From positions 16,247,354-16,311,353 of the forward strand of contig NC_045142.1 in the NCBI RefSeq assembly GCF_008831285.2: 64,000 nt of DNA. Reading direction: 5' to 3'. Below are positions 1 through 11,254 of the stretch, one piece after another. The position numbers and the translations under genes were made by a program. This stretch comes from Nymphaea colorata. Lineage: Eukaryota > Streptophyta > Magnoliopsida > Nymphaeales > Nymphaeaceae. The notes under the pieces were generated by a model. It was not told the origin of the DNA, did not search any database, and saw only the letters and a list, made by a program, of their open reading frames with translations. Numbering within the stretch: the stretch's first letter is position 1; each line of letters starts with the position of its first letter.

Positions 1-1269
1 TTCTAACTTTGTATAGCTTAGAGGGATGCTCCTCGGAGATCCTATGCATATTTTTCATCTCATTGCTGATCAACTCCGTAGAAGAAGGATCCTCGCTCAG
101 ATGCTGGACAGCGGATCTAATCTGAATATCAATGTTCCGATTGATCCATTCGTCAATTGCCCCTGCAAGACCTATGTTCGGGTTCAGTTTCAGGCTCTTG
201 AGCACCTGCCCAGTCACAGGACAGGTAGGTTCCCGCCCGTCATAGACGCACCTATCAAACCAATACTGTATCGCTGCGCGCTCGTACGACTGCGAGGATT
301 CCAGCACCACCGGCTCTTTCATCACTTCCTTCGTCAGCGGGCAGATGAAGCTCCTGAAAGGCGGGATATCGGCGTCTTCCTCGAAATCGGGGTCCGAACC
401 CTTCGAAACGGTCCTCGGCAACACGGACCAGTTGTCGAAGATCCTCCCCAAACAGACGGAAATTCTCCGATCAGACGGCGTGACGGAACCCGTCATGTCT
501 TTCTTGAGAAGATCGATCTGGCGAGCTAATTCCCCATGGTTATCGGACTCGATCCCCAATGCCCGTGCGAGGTCCATGATAATGGCACTCTGTACGGCCT
601 TGGTGCTATGCCTGCCCAGAACCTCCTTCTGCAGCGTGCAGTACACTCGCTCCTCATTCTCCGTTACCTATGAGTTGCCAAAGAAGAAAAGAATAACAGG
701 AGAAAGAAAAGAAAAAAAAAAAAAAAACGGAAGGGGAAGTTCACAGATGAAAGAAGATAGCAAGGTGTCAGCTTAAAAGAAAAAGACCTAGTTCTCCAAC
801 GAGTTCAAGAGAAGAATCGGACCTTGAATTGAGCGAGCTGCATCTCTGATGAGAGGTCGGCCATCTTCCGCCGGAGATCGGCGGAGTCGGAGTCGGATTC
901 CGCGAGGGAGGAATGGAGCAGCGCGAGCCATCGGGCGATGCTGGTGGAGCAGTTGAGGAGGGAGTCGCAGAGGGTTTGGCAGTTGATGAGGACGAAGATT
1001 TTGCTCCTGGTGCGGTAGGTGGCAAGGGCGGGGTTGGCCTTCGAGATGTCCGCGGCGATACCCCTGAGAGCCGTCCGAGCGGAGGGTGACGGTTCCCCAG
1101 CAGCGGCGGCGGTGGACTTGAAAAACTGGTTGAGAAGGAGGTCGAGGCGCTTGGCATAGGCGGAGAAGCGCCTGGGACACTCCCACTGGTGGTCAGAATC
1201 GCAGATCTCCGCGAGCGACTTGGTAATGGACTCCGCAACCGTCGCGAGCTCCCCTCCAGCCGATGACAT
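1..1269 (-). CDS. Plant U-box (PUB) E3 ubiquitin ligase, first two exons, 3' end outside window
   Basis: Two exons are readable on the minus strand. Exon 1 is 1269-823 (149 codons from ATG, MSSAGGELATV...) and exon 2 runs from 667 past the left edge. The 155-bp intron (822-668) has a GT donor and AG acceptor and is phase 0, so the frame continues. Exon 1 is alpha-helical and resembles the N-terminal region of plant U-box proteins. Exon 2 carries the U-box at about residues 256-330: it starts FICPLTKEVMKEPV, has a YERAAIQYWF helix and ends near CPVTGQ and the GAIDEW segment. U-box proteins recruit E2 enzymes and transfer ubiquitin; the U-box replaces RING zinc ligands with salt bridges. The layout fits the PUB42/43/44 class, in which ARM repeats follow, but these would lie beyond the window. 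No damage is visible in the part present, so it looks functional. Subfamily assignment is from memory of the family and is less certain than the U-box call. Confidence 0.88.
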
Positions 1270-2278
1270 CTACGTCGCCCTGAGTTGGATCAGGAGGCTG
1301 CCATGGCGCACTCGGTGCTCGGAGTCCGGCGACTCGGGGATTAGGAGCGCTCAGTGAGGGCGTGGGAACGTGGAGATGGGGAGGAAACAGCCCGGAGGGA
1401 GAGGAACCGGAACTGGGCACTGTCGCTGAACCTGAATGTTGACGAACTGGTCAAGGACGTCAAAGGGGATGTCAACTGTCAGGGAAGCAAAAGTTTGGTA
1501 GTAACTAGTGAGTGGTGAGCCGGAGCAGAGTCCTTAGGATTCGAATGATCTGGTTATTGGGTCAGCGAGTTGACTCGTCGACTCGCTGAATTGACTTGTC
1601 GACTCAGTCAAGAATTCAAATAACTATGATATATTTTTCATGCAGTTAAATCGAGCAATTTTGGAAGATTCAAAACGAGTTAAGAGACGAATTGAGCTGA
1701 ATCTGATCGAGTCAGGAGCGAGTATGGGGCGAGCCTGCCCAACCTTTGACTCATGGACAGATTTGTTGGCTATCTGAGCTGACTCGAACGATTCCTGAGT
1801 CAAGCTGGTGAGTTTGCCAACTATGGTCGAAAACTTCTTTCCTTATCTTGGTTCAAAGCTGAATTGATGGTTCAGCGGTGCAGCATGTCCACTAGTGCAT
1901 AATTATGCTCTCATTCACGTCAAGAATGAGATTAGCAAATACGCTTAGCATCATGCACTTTTCTCGTGGGCTATATGATGCAGGTCTAGTTGTCGCATGC
2001 TTGCAGAAGGCTATATTTGGGCTCCTCAGGGTAAAAATGATATGTTTCTCCTTACGGCTCAGAGATCTCAAGAAGAATAAAGTGTTCATCCATAAATCTG
2101 GAGGTTGGCACCTCCAGAATATAAATAAGAACACTGGTAATGTTTGGGCTAATGACCGAGGAAGAAGCTGGTCTAGGTCAATAATGAACCGCAAAAACTG
2201 CCCAGTGAGTAGAGGTGAACAACGAGTCGAGCTACTTGAGCTCGATTCATGAACAAGTTCCAGCCGAGTCATATGCTT
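1270..2278. other. Upstream region of the U-box gene; no gene seen
   Basis: This stretch should hold the promoter and 5' UTR of the minus-strand U-box gene, but no convincing TATA box was picked out. Between about 1555 and 1610 the short motif gactcg/cgagtc recurs in both orientations (for example ttgactcgtcgactcgctga), like the subterminal repeats of plant DNA transposons. A related gactcg-rich stretch occurs near 3.9 and 4.4 kb. Short open frames here have no recognisable similarity. Confidence 0.4.
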
Positions 2279-2780
2279 AACACATTTCATCACTAACTCG
2301 ATCCATTTGGAGTGAAATGTGTTTCTATAGTTTTGTATGAGACGGTAGTCAACGGATGCTTGGGGGACAAATTCACTGCTTTCAAAGGACTCAGACAAGG
2401 TGACCCGATGTCCCCATACCTTTTCATTCTAATTATGAAAATTTTTAATTGCAGAATCCAAGTAGAGGTTTGAAACAAAAACATCCAGATTCCCAGGGTC
2501 CAAAAAATTTCCGAGGAAACATGAATAGTAATGTATGCAGACGATGTTCACATGGTCTCTAAGGCCTTAATAAGGTCATTTTGCGCCATTAAAAACATGC
2601 TAGAGCAATTTTTGAGAAGTTGGCTGGTATGAAGGTGAACAAAGAAAAATCTGTTATCTTCCTAACAAAACTTTGGACTGAGGAATATACTATAATGACC
2701 GATTGGTTCCCTTCCAATTGAGTATCTTAAATTCCCTTTTTCTGTGGTACAATAATCAGCTAGCAACGTTAGCATCCCCG
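2279..2780 (+). pseudogene. Decayed LINE (non-LTR retrotransposon) reverse transcriptase fragment
   Basis: Plus-strand translation gives classical LINE reverse-transcriptase blocks in order: KCVSIVLYETVVNG, then FKGLRQGDPMSPYLFIL (2381-2435), then in another frame the catalytic MYADD box (about 2532-2546), then EKLAGMKVNKEKS, then the SLPIEYLKFP block (about 2710-2740). At least one frameshift separates the palm blocks, and stop codons follow RQGDP within 20 codons, so this is dead. No ORF1, endonuclease, poly-A tail or target duplication could be delimited. A 23-bp segment between two 11-bp inverted repeats (2279-2289 and 2313-2323) reads as LINE protein only on the opposite strand (see findings). 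Confidence 0.85.
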
Positions 2781-3910
2781 AGTCTTATTCAGATTTCTTA
2801 TAACGTGCTTGTAGAGCACCCCACCACTTTCAATTTCAAACTGGGGAATCTTAGTTAATAAAATTTCACAAGTTGCTAGGAAATGACCAAAACAAGTTTT
2901 CGAAAGCATTTTGCTCACATTATCTCAAGCACTGCCAAGCCGCTGAATTGTGAACGGTTGCCGTTCAAGCCTGATCCGCTAAGGTGCCTTAAAAGGTAAA
3001 AGAGAAAGGCAATGTTACTCGAAAATGCCTTGCGATTAAAGTATTAGTCTTGCTGTCAGAAGGAAAAAGATTTTAATTGCTAGTTCTAAACGGCTAGATT
3101 TGTCTGTTGAAAATCTCAGCACATTTTTTTTAAAATTAAAATACGAAATCCAAACAATAAAATGTGAAAAGAATACCATATGAACATGGAAACTGCATTG
3201 TTTTATGTTATTGACATTTTTTTTCTCATAAGGGAGTCTTTTTCGAAAAGGCAGGTTTTTCAGCTGATCTATTTTTTATGAACAAAGCATGTTTTTGTCG
3301 AAAAGGGCAGATTTTTTGTAATAATAAATCCAAATTATTAACCGACATATTGTTCAATTCCCTCGCAGAGTACAATGAATAAGGTGTTCGGTAAGGACAA
3401 CATTGGAGTTTTGGAGCACTTTTCTTTACACACGTTCCATGCTTGGTTCTGAATATGACAGAAATTATGTTTTACATAAATTTGACAATGAAATGTTTAT
3501 TAAAACATGATGCTTTCAAACTTATGTTATAGGAAAATAACATATGTTCTTATTATTACTATTTTTCTAGGAAGAAACTCATAAATTTGTCTCATACTCA
3601 CAGTTCCGTTACGCGTGGTAGATTGTCAGCATTGCAGTTGAGTCAATCTCAAGTGGACCCTTCCGGATGGCATGGATCACCTGCCCACGACTGAAGTTGT
3701 TGATATTGACCCTGTAAGTCCTCCAATGCCTTCACTGCATCCAATTGTCACAAAAACCAACATTGTGCTCAAATTAATTTCTTGTGAATGGAAATCGTCA
3801 AAATTGTAAATCACAGTAAAAGGAAAAAAAAAAAAAAAACACATTCTGTACTTCAGCATTCTCATCACAATTTCAGAAATGAAAAGTAATTAATTGTTTT
3901 GTGTTCCCAC
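2781..3910. other. AT-rich stretch with no recognisable gene
   Basis: No family could be recognised on either strand. The first 200 bases may be the decayed 3' part of the LINE fragment to the left. A poly-A run lies at about 3822-3839. Confidence 0.4.
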
Positions 3911-3917
3911 ATCTTAA

Positions 3918-4440
3918 AAGAGTTGACTCGGTGACTCGGCCAGGTTAGGTCGTAAATTTTTTTAGTTGATTTTTATTGTAACCTTATAGTGTAATTTACT
4001 GCATCCCTACTTAGCATAGAGCAGCCTCATATTAGTTATGATAACCGCGAAGAATGTCATAAATATAAGAACACTTGCTTAACTTCTATTTATCCCTTTC
4101 TCTCTCTGTGTAAACCATCTAATTCTTCATGGGCATCTAAAGATTTAGAAATTAATGGTGAGAATATATTTGCAAATGGTTGGATTAGTATTTCTTTCTT
4201 ATCACAGATAAAAGCTTTGATGAGGAAAAAAAAAACAAAAAATAATTAATAACTTAAGAATCAAGAAAAATTTCTACATTTTAAAGCCGTTAAAACCAAA
4301 CTCGAGTCATCCCAATCCGAGTCGCTGACGAGTGAGTCAGCCGATTCTTACCCAAGTCGCTCGAGTTTTGGTATCAACGCGAGAGGATGATCCCGAGCTC
4401 ACTCAGGTCATTCCCCAGTCGACTCGCTGAGTACCAACAA
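3918..4440. mobile_element. Possible decayed DNA transposon with gactcg-rich ends
   Basis: The left edge reads agttgactcggtgactcgg and the right edge, read on the opposite strand, begins ggtactcagcgagtcgactg. Both ends are rich in the same gactcg words, and the interior is AT-rich and non-coding. This resembles a non-autonomous DNA element with subterminal repeats. No exact terminal inverted repeat or target duplication was established, so borders are approximate. Confidence 0.3.
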
Positions 4441-5190
4441 TGATCTTGCTACCTCTTCCTCTCGCTTTTAAGAAGAGAACTAATTAAGAGGCATTAATCC
4501 AGAGAATAAAATGTCATTTTCTGTCTTTTACTAAGCCGAGACGGCATTTGGATGCCAGCCAATCGAACTACATGGACGTTCTCAAAAGGTTTAAAATAAT
4601 GGCATTGGAAAAAAATTGCAAAATTTCGTGAATAGATGAGGTTGAACAAAATAAGTTAATAGTTTTTTTGTATGTTTGTGGATTAATTATCAATAAAAGG
4701 ACTTTGTGAAGCAATTAAGTGTTGCCTACATAATTTGATTGATCATTGAAATTATATGTCACATATATAGGGGGTGTTTGGAAGACACTCCAAAACCCAT
4801 TCTTGGTGGTTAAAAATAATTTTGCTTCAAAAACACTTTTTTATTTGGGTGACACAAAAAATAAGTGTTATCAAACTAGTGTTTTTGGCAAAAACCTTTC
4901 TTCAAAAAGAGTGAATAACCTACAACCCCCAAGTTGTTCACCAAAAAAAAAAAAGTGTTTTGGTTCTATTGTCCAAACTCACCAACCAGCTTTTCAAAGC
5001 CGACTTAAAAGATCAATTTTTAAAAGAATCTAGTTTTCATAAAACCACACTTCCTTATGTTGCGTTTGATGGCCCTGGAGCTAAGATCGGGGCTGATTTA
5101 AGATCATTGGATCTCATATCCAAGTGTCTTAAAGAACATGGTTTTATAATAGTTGGCTGCATTTAATCCCTGTTTTTCATTGAAATTAAC
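4441..5190. other. Non-coding stretch; no gene seen
   Basis: This is low-complexity AT-rich sequence. A stretch from about 4768 to 5080 (ggggtgtttggaagacac ... gttgcgtttgatggcc) has the look of a short repeat, but terminal repeats could not be matched. The open frames at 4746-5166 have no recognisable similarity. Confidence 0.35.
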
Positions 5191-5198
5191 TTTCGCAA
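5191..5198. repeat. Left 8-bp target-site duplication of the hAT element
   Basis: The octamer TTTCGCAA immediately precedes the left terminal inverted repeat and is repeated exactly at 11247-11254 immediately after the right one. Eight bases is the standard duplication length of the hAT superfamily. Confidence 0.93.
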
Positions 5199-5204
5199 CA
5201 GGGG

Positions 5205-5480
5205 TGGGTATCGGGCCGGGCCGGGCCGGCCCGACCCGTTTAGACCCGGCCCGGCCCGACCCGTTTAGACCCGGCCCGGCCCGACCCGTTTAGACCCGGC
5301 CCGGGCCCGGCCCGTCGGGCCCAAACCCGGGCCCGGGCCCGGCCCGTCGGGCCCAAACCCGGGCCCGGGCCCGGCCCGATAATATTGACGGGCCGGGCCG
5401 GGCCGGGTACCGGGCCGGGCTGGGTACCGGGCCAGGTCCACCATACCAAGGCCCAGCCCGGCCCGTTTTGCCGGGCCATC
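5205..5480. repeat. GC-rich subterminal tandem repeats, left end of hAT
   Basis: Three 25-bp units containing cccgacccgtttagaccc start near 5231, 5256 and 5281. They are followed by two or three units built on cccgggcccggcccgtcggg, then gtaccgggccggg repeats. The block is almost pure G+C in an AT-rich neighbourhood and self-complementary at short range. In hAT elements subterminal repeats of this kind are transposase binding sites. Open frames rich in Gly, Pro, Ala and Arg here are products of the repeat, not genes. Confidence 0.85.
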
Positions 5481-5551
5481 GGGCCAGGTCTTGAAAAAAA
5501 TGCATAAATTGTAGTACGAGCACTGAGTTTAAGACTTTCAAGATTCATTTA

Positions 5552-5704
5552 AAAAAAAAACATAAAGAGCAAGCTAAAAGCGCAAACTATTTTTGGCCAC
5601 TCACACGAGTAGAATATTGACAGAATCGTAAAATTTATAGATAGACAAAGCAAAAAGAGAGACTTTTTGCAAGGGCACCAGACATGTACATCATTCAAAC
5701 CATC
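5552..5704. repeat. Internal direct repeat of the hAT element, copy 1
   Basis: About 153 bp starting aaaaaaaaacataaagagc and ending gtacatcattcaaaccatc are repeated at 6395-6548 with roughly 90% identity by eye. Both copies are in direct orientation about 845 bp apart, downstream of the transposase gene, which suggests an internal duplication of the element's 3' flank. Confidence 0.85.
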
Positions 5705-6394
5705 TATCCAGGGCACAACTCTTGTGATAATCTGGCAGGGAGTCCCACATGAACCTTAATTACTGTCAAGCGATAAGTTTCTAATACAAAAGAGCACTCA
5801 GCCTTTGAGAGTAACTGTGGACCTCAAAGAACTCACTCATTACTAAGTGAATGAACTAATTACCCACCTTGGCATCCAAGGCTGGTGAGTGGTAAACAAT
5901 AATATATAAAAGCTGTTATAGATGCACGCAACTAAAAAAAATTGGCGAAGTTAAACTAGAACTACTGAAATTGAACCACAATTACCATATGAGTTTTGTT
6001 ACAGCCAAAGTAAGAAGAGTCTATCAGCCGAACCCAAGCAGCAAATAAAATGTCACAAAGTTCTAAAACTAAACAAGCTCACAAACAAGAATTTTCGATG
6101 CTCAATCACCGCAATCAACAGAACCCTGTAAGTGGCACGCCCAGAGGGTAGAGGGATTGATGAGTGAACACCAAATGCAGAAAATACTAAAAAGAAAGCA
6201 TGAATTCGACAGCATATTGAGGAACAGTAATACAGTATGGCAACAAGCAAGAAGGGGATAGTTAATCTCTAGTATCTTCACAATATGTAGATGGTAGTGC
6301 ACAGAAATTTACCTGTGGCAGACAAGAGAACATCGTCTCCACCTGGATGGTCTTCCAAGAATTGGGTTACATCATATACCTGCTTTTATCATTT

Positions 6395-6548
6395 CAAAAA
6401 AAAACATAAAGAGCAAGCTAAAAGGGCAAATTATTTTTGGCCACTCACACCAGTAGAATATTGACAGAATCATAAAATTTATAGATAGACAAATAAAAAA
6501 GAGAGATTTTTTAAAAGGTCACCAGACGTGTACATCATTCAAACCATC
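6395..6548. repeat. Internal direct repeat of the hAT element, copy 2
   Basis: This is the second copy of the repeat at 5552-5704, in the same orientation. Differences include caccagtagaat for cacgagtagaat and a changed stretch after gatagacaaa. A (ct)6-like run follows at about 6583-6601. Confidence 0.85.
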
Positions 6549-7024
6549 ATTACATTACATCATATCAATTTGCGCACAAAATCTGTCTCTCTCTCTCTCT
6601 CTTGTTAAAGGTCCTCTACAAATGTGAAGAACTGTATAATATTTACTGAACAAACCCATAATGTTTAAGTTTGACATGAACTTCAAGACTCTGCACAAGA
6701 TATTATACAAAGATGCGACACCCATATCTGAGAGCAACAAAAAAATGCAAAGAAATGATAACGTCAGTAGAGAATTCAAGGTTGTAGCTTGAAATGTCCA
6801 CCTGCAATTTAACATGAAAAAGAAATGTTAATAAAGATTAACATGTACTTGTCAACATATAATACGAAACATTAATTACAAAAATTACCATAATTAATAA
6901 GCATGCACTCGATTAACATTCATCGTTATCCAGGTGCTCTGCATCATGAGAACTGTAACAAAGACACTTATTAATTTAAGCACACTATTAAGTTAATATG
7001 TATAAACTATGAAGCATGAACATC

Positions 7025-8990
7025 TTACCTTTCACACAAGTTGCTTGCATCACGAATCCAACTTTGTGTGCATATTAATGACTCTACATTTTCGGGAGTA
7101 GTTGAACATCGATAATCATTAATAATTCTTCTCGATGTACTGAATGCAGATTCTGAAGCAACTGTAGATACAAGAATAGCTAACACATCTCGAGCCATCC
7201 TTGCTAGAATTTTGTATTTGCTTTCATTTGCCTTCCACCAAGATAATATGTTGAACTCTATAGTAGGTGAAATTTCTTCCATTGGATCAAGCAAATATTT
7301 GTCTAGATCAGTGTGAACCACTACAGGAGATACAGAGTTGACATATGCTTTAAACCCATATCTAGACACACTTTTATATTCTTCCATTGCAATCATGGTA
7401 CTAGTGGATGCATTGGCCCTTCCCATATTACACGTGTCACTATCCTCATACATATTTCTGTACTCAGCATACAATTCATGAAGAGTGCTCTCTATAATTT
7501 CACATTTCACTATTGCATCAGGTTTATCTAAATTGCCAAGCAAATACTTCAAGTATGACAACTTGAACCTAGGATCCATAATAGCTACAATTGCAAAGAG
7601 AATATTGTAGCCCTTAAAGTATTTGTCAAATTTTTCTTGCATTTTGCATGCCAATGCCCTTATATGTTCATTTGATGCTCCACGATGCCTATACAAATGA
7701 TGGTAAATTGATACGATTTCTTCAAAAACTAGATTAGCTGTTACCTGCTTGGTGGTAGAGAATAAATTTGTTGCATCGTAGAAGACCTTTAAGAACTGAC
7801 ATAAATCTGATGCATGAGACCACTCATCCTCAGAAGGCAAATATGTATAACTAGAATCACACGATGCCAAATGTTGAAAGACATCTTTGAATAATAATGC
7901 ATCTCTCAACATTATAAATGTAGAATTCCATCAAGTAGGAACATTATAGTTTAAACCTTTTTTCTCATCCAAACCCATTGTCTTTACACATTCTTTGAAA
8001 GCATGTAGTCGTTTTGGTGATCCCCTTATATATTTGACACTGTCACGAACTTTTGAAATTGTATCGTCCATATCATTCATACCATCTCTAACTATCAGAT
8101 TTATGATATGTGCACCACAATGAATATGAAAGTACTCCCCTCTCAATGGAAATGAAATATTATTTTTCCTTTCTATGGTCCTTCTCAACAAACTTATTCC
8201 ACTATCATTTGTTGAACAATTATCAGCAGTGACAGAAAACAACTTCAAATGAATACCCCACTTAGTAGTAATGCACTCCAACACAGATTCACATATGCAA
8301 ATTGCATTATGTGGTGGAGGCACATGTATAAAATTAAGTATGTGAGAGTGCAATTGCCAATCTGTATCAATATAAGAGGCTGTCAAGCATAAGTACCCTA
8401 ACGTCTGTTGTGAGGACCACATATCAAATGTCAATGATATCCGTTGCACTTGGTTATTTACAAGTTCTTGATATCTCTTTTTTTCAGTCAAGAACATTGA
8501 CTGTACCTCTTTTGTAAGTGTTCTTCTAGAAATTGGCACAAACCTTGGATTTAAAAAGCTTTAGAAGATCGTTAAGATATTCATATTCTGCAATACTGAA
8601 AGGAAGTGCATGCATTATTGCCAACTTAGCCAAACCTTTTCTTATACTGTCCATATCAAGTTTGTGTAGACTTAAATTTGAGGCTCCAGATTCACCAACT
8701 CCAAATGACAACGTGTTTAGTTTTCCATCAAGTATTTGTTTTCTGACACATGTATCTCTATGTCGTTTCAAGTGGCTCGTACCACTGCTACTTTGTGCAG
8801 TAAATCGTTCACCACAATGTTTGCATTTCGCCCACTCTTTTCCATTAAATTCTACTAATTTGAAGTCATTCCATACTATCGAAGTTCTTTTTCTCTTGGA
8901 TTGAACGTCTTTTTCAGTACATGTAAAAGATTCATCTTCCTCTACATCTGCCATCGGACAATATTCTTCATCCCCAATGTTAGATGACAT
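7025..8990 (-). pseudogene. hAT transposase (BED zinc finger plus hATC dimerisation domain), one frameshift and one stop
   Basis: The protein reads in three pieces. The first (8990 to about 8545) starts MSSNIGDEEY, has a KRKR basic patch and a BED zinc finger (C56, C59, H73, H77; GKEWAKCKHC...HLKRH). The second (about 8539-7931) holds the RNase H-like core blocks: LTFDMWSS with the first acidic residue, VTADNCSTND with the second, and a CGAH zinc-like motif before INLIVRDG. The third (7928-7025) ends in the hATC domain, including VASESAFSTSRRII and WWK. About 640-650 codons in all is normal for the RICESLEEPER/DAYSLEEPER-like group. A single extra base near 8543-8546 shifts the frame, and one TGA at 7933-7931 sits where the family usually has Arg before WNST, consistent with a CGA to TGA change. 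All catalytic and dimerisation landmarks remain, so the inactivation is recent. No intron is required inside the coding part. Confidence 0.93.
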
Positions 8991-11068
8991 GACTTACTAT
9001 TTGAATGATATCCCTACAACCTAAACATAGAGTCATAGGGAAACCAATTACAAAAATTCTCACAAGTTTCATAGACATGCATCAAAAAACTGTGGTAGAT
9101 TCACTTCATAAGAAGAGAAATGCAATTGAAAACTTATGACCTTGTGGACTACCAAAAGGATGGACATATTACAGGACAACCGACATCTGAAAAAACTTTA
9201 GCAATCAAACCATGTACAACAGTACATGTGACTAGAGGCAGGTCATCACATTAGAGAAAAAGTTCCATGAACTAGGTTCAGCATATAATAAGATACTAAT
9301 TTCCAGTTTACTCACAATGACACATAAAGTTAGTTAAAGATGCTACTTAGCACGGTAGCCTTGACATAGATACTAATATAAGAAGACCTTATATTTCATT
9401 CATCATACAATATAAATGTTAAAAATGAGATTAACTTTCCTCCAATACATTACTTCTCCAACCTGATAAGGTAGGGAAAAAACTGGAAAGAGTTCAAGAA
9501 GATTGACAAAAAGTGTTGTTCCTTAAACAGCCATGCTCTGCAAGTTAAAATGGTTCATCCAAAGAGATGGCATAAACAATTAGATTACAATAACCAAAGA
9601 TCATGAGACAAAAACCAGTAAAACTATTGATGGTTTGATAATTGACACTATTTTTAGGCCCTCAAAACTAAATGAATGAAATAATTTTACCTCAGTGGAA
9701 TGAGATGGTGTTCCAAGCAGCACCAACAACTTCTTTTGGAATGAGTTTTCAGAAACCTGCAATATCACCTATTAGGTAGGTATAAATGATAGCAAAATTG
9801 AACTTGAGTTATTGAGCATATATGTGCATGTGTGTGCTTCTCGAGATACAGAAAAATATATATGCAAGTCTGCGCTTCAATTGAGAAGGGAGATCAATTT
9901 CATCAAATAATAATGTAATAGATGAGATCAATAGGAACATGCTGTAAAAACATGAATTCCAAACTTAGAAAACCATGATCCCGGACAAGCTGCAGCCTCC
10001 ACCCCTCTCTTCAACTTTTTGAATCAGAAAATAAAATGAAAAGGAGAGGAAGATTCAGTAGTAACAGTAATCATCAAATAACAGAAGAGAGTGGACATTG
10101 TATAGCAGAAAAGCCATTAAGATGACCATTAAGATGTTTAATCATGGACCATATTATGGCTGAACAAGCAACTTGTGCAACTATATGGAATTGTATGTAT
10201 CGGTTTCACTCATTTTGTATTTCTGAGATGTGCATGTTTGATGGGAAGGCAATAGTCAGAATTTTACATGACATCAATTTCTTCTATTTGCTCGTAAATG
10301 TGGAGTTTTAAACAAAGGCACCATAATGATGTCAGAAAATGACTTCAATTCGACTTTCAGACCAAATAAATCATTGACTGTGCAGCTCGTTGCAAGTCTT
10401 GGCATTGTTCTATGCTGTTTCTTTCCCATATGTTTCACATTTTTATCTTAAAAAGTATCATTGGAAACAAGTTTTTCCCACAACCAAACAAAAAGACCAA
10501 CCGGTGGGCATCAGCCATCATCACCTCTGAAACATGCCCTCTTGGCCTCTTATTGAATCCTGCAATTGACACCGATTGGTAAAACAGGATTACTGATATG
10601 GAAGTAAGTAACGTCACAGCCAACTATAGAACGATCATCACTGATATGAAAGGATACAAAGATACAAAGAGTGATGAGAGAATGACAAAGCCCTAACTAA
10701 GTTTTGCAACTTGCAAGAGCAGCGTGTACCCCCAATCTGGGCGAAAGGCAATAACCCCCAATCCCCCATTATCCCTGTATCGTGTAAGAGCAGCATGTAC
10801 CTTCAAAAGGGCGAAGGGCGACGGTGGCCCAGTGGTGGTCTGGTGGAGCGGAGACAGTGGCGGTGGTGGACTGGCTGAGTGGCTGGGTATAAGATTCTTT
10901 AGGTATCGACTGTAGAACAATGGAAACGGCTCTGCTGCTCTGCGAGTTTGCCTTCCTCGAATCCTCGATGGACGATGGAAAACAGGAAAAGGAAAACCAA
11001 AAGCGAAAAGGGGAAAAAGTGAAAGTGAAACAAGGGGAGCCGCGCGGGAAGATTGTTGACCTAACATC
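8991..11068 (-). other. 5' non-coding part of the hAT element
   Basis: This lies between the transposase start and the right GC-rich terminus, so on the minus strand it should contain the transposase promoter, leader and possibly a leader intron. A G+C-richer stretch at about 10690-11050 includes a short direct repeat around agagcagcgtgtacc (about 10718) and agagcagcatgtacc (about 10788). No second ORF is recognisable, and the rest is AT-rich. Confidence 0.6.
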
Positions 11069-11246
11069 CTAACGGGCCGTCGGGCCGGGCCGGGCCAGAG
11101 AAGTGATAACCAGGCCCGGCCCGTTAAGATCTCGGGCCAGGCCGGGCTCACTAAAGTTCGGCCCGATAACCAAATTCCTCAGCCCAAACCCGGCCCGTAC
11201 CGGGCCGGGCCGGCCCAGCGGCGGCCCGGCCCGATGCCCAGGCCTA
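11069..11246. repeat. GC-rich subterminal region and right terminus of hAT
   Basis: The block has repeated cgggccgggcc / ggcccggcccg motifs and ends in cccgatgcccaggccta, the right terminal inverted repeat. It mirrors the left block but is shorter and lacks the 25-bp tandem units, so the ends are asymmetric. Confidence 0.88.
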
Positions 11247-11254
11247 TTTCGCAA
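11247..11254. repeat. Right 8-bp target-site duplication of the hAT element
   Basis: TTTCGCAA here exactly matches 5191-5198 on the other side of the element. Confidence 0.93.

Larger units (their letters stand above)
5199..11246 (-). mobile_element. Complete hAT-superfamily DNA transposon, 6,048 bp
   Basis: The element is bounded by exact TTTCGCAA duplications. Its left terminus begins CAGGGGTGGGTATCGGGCC and the right terminus, read on the opposite strand, begins TAGGCCTGGGCATCGGGCC; about 21 of the first 25 bases match. Inside each end lies a dense GGCCCG/CGGGCC block (5205-5480 and 11069-11240), as in many plant hAT elements with cggcccg subterminal repeats. The minus strand carries the transposase (8990-7025). 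About 2 kb upstream (8991-11068) and 1.5 kb downstream (5481-7024) of it are non-coding. The exact duplication argues for a fairly recent insertion. Confidence 0.95.

Noticed and set aside
4768-5090. ggggtgtttggaagac ... gcgtttgatggcc considered as a MITE
   Set aside because: The ends are not inverted repeats of each other and no flanking duplication was found.
5240-5548. Gly/Pro/Ala/Arg-rich open frames on the minus strand
   Set aside because: They arise from the cggcccg subterminal tandem repeats of the hAT element; open in several frames with no domain.
7313-7531. Plus-strand frames over the transposase
   Set aside because: Antisense shadows of the hAT transposase coding sequence.
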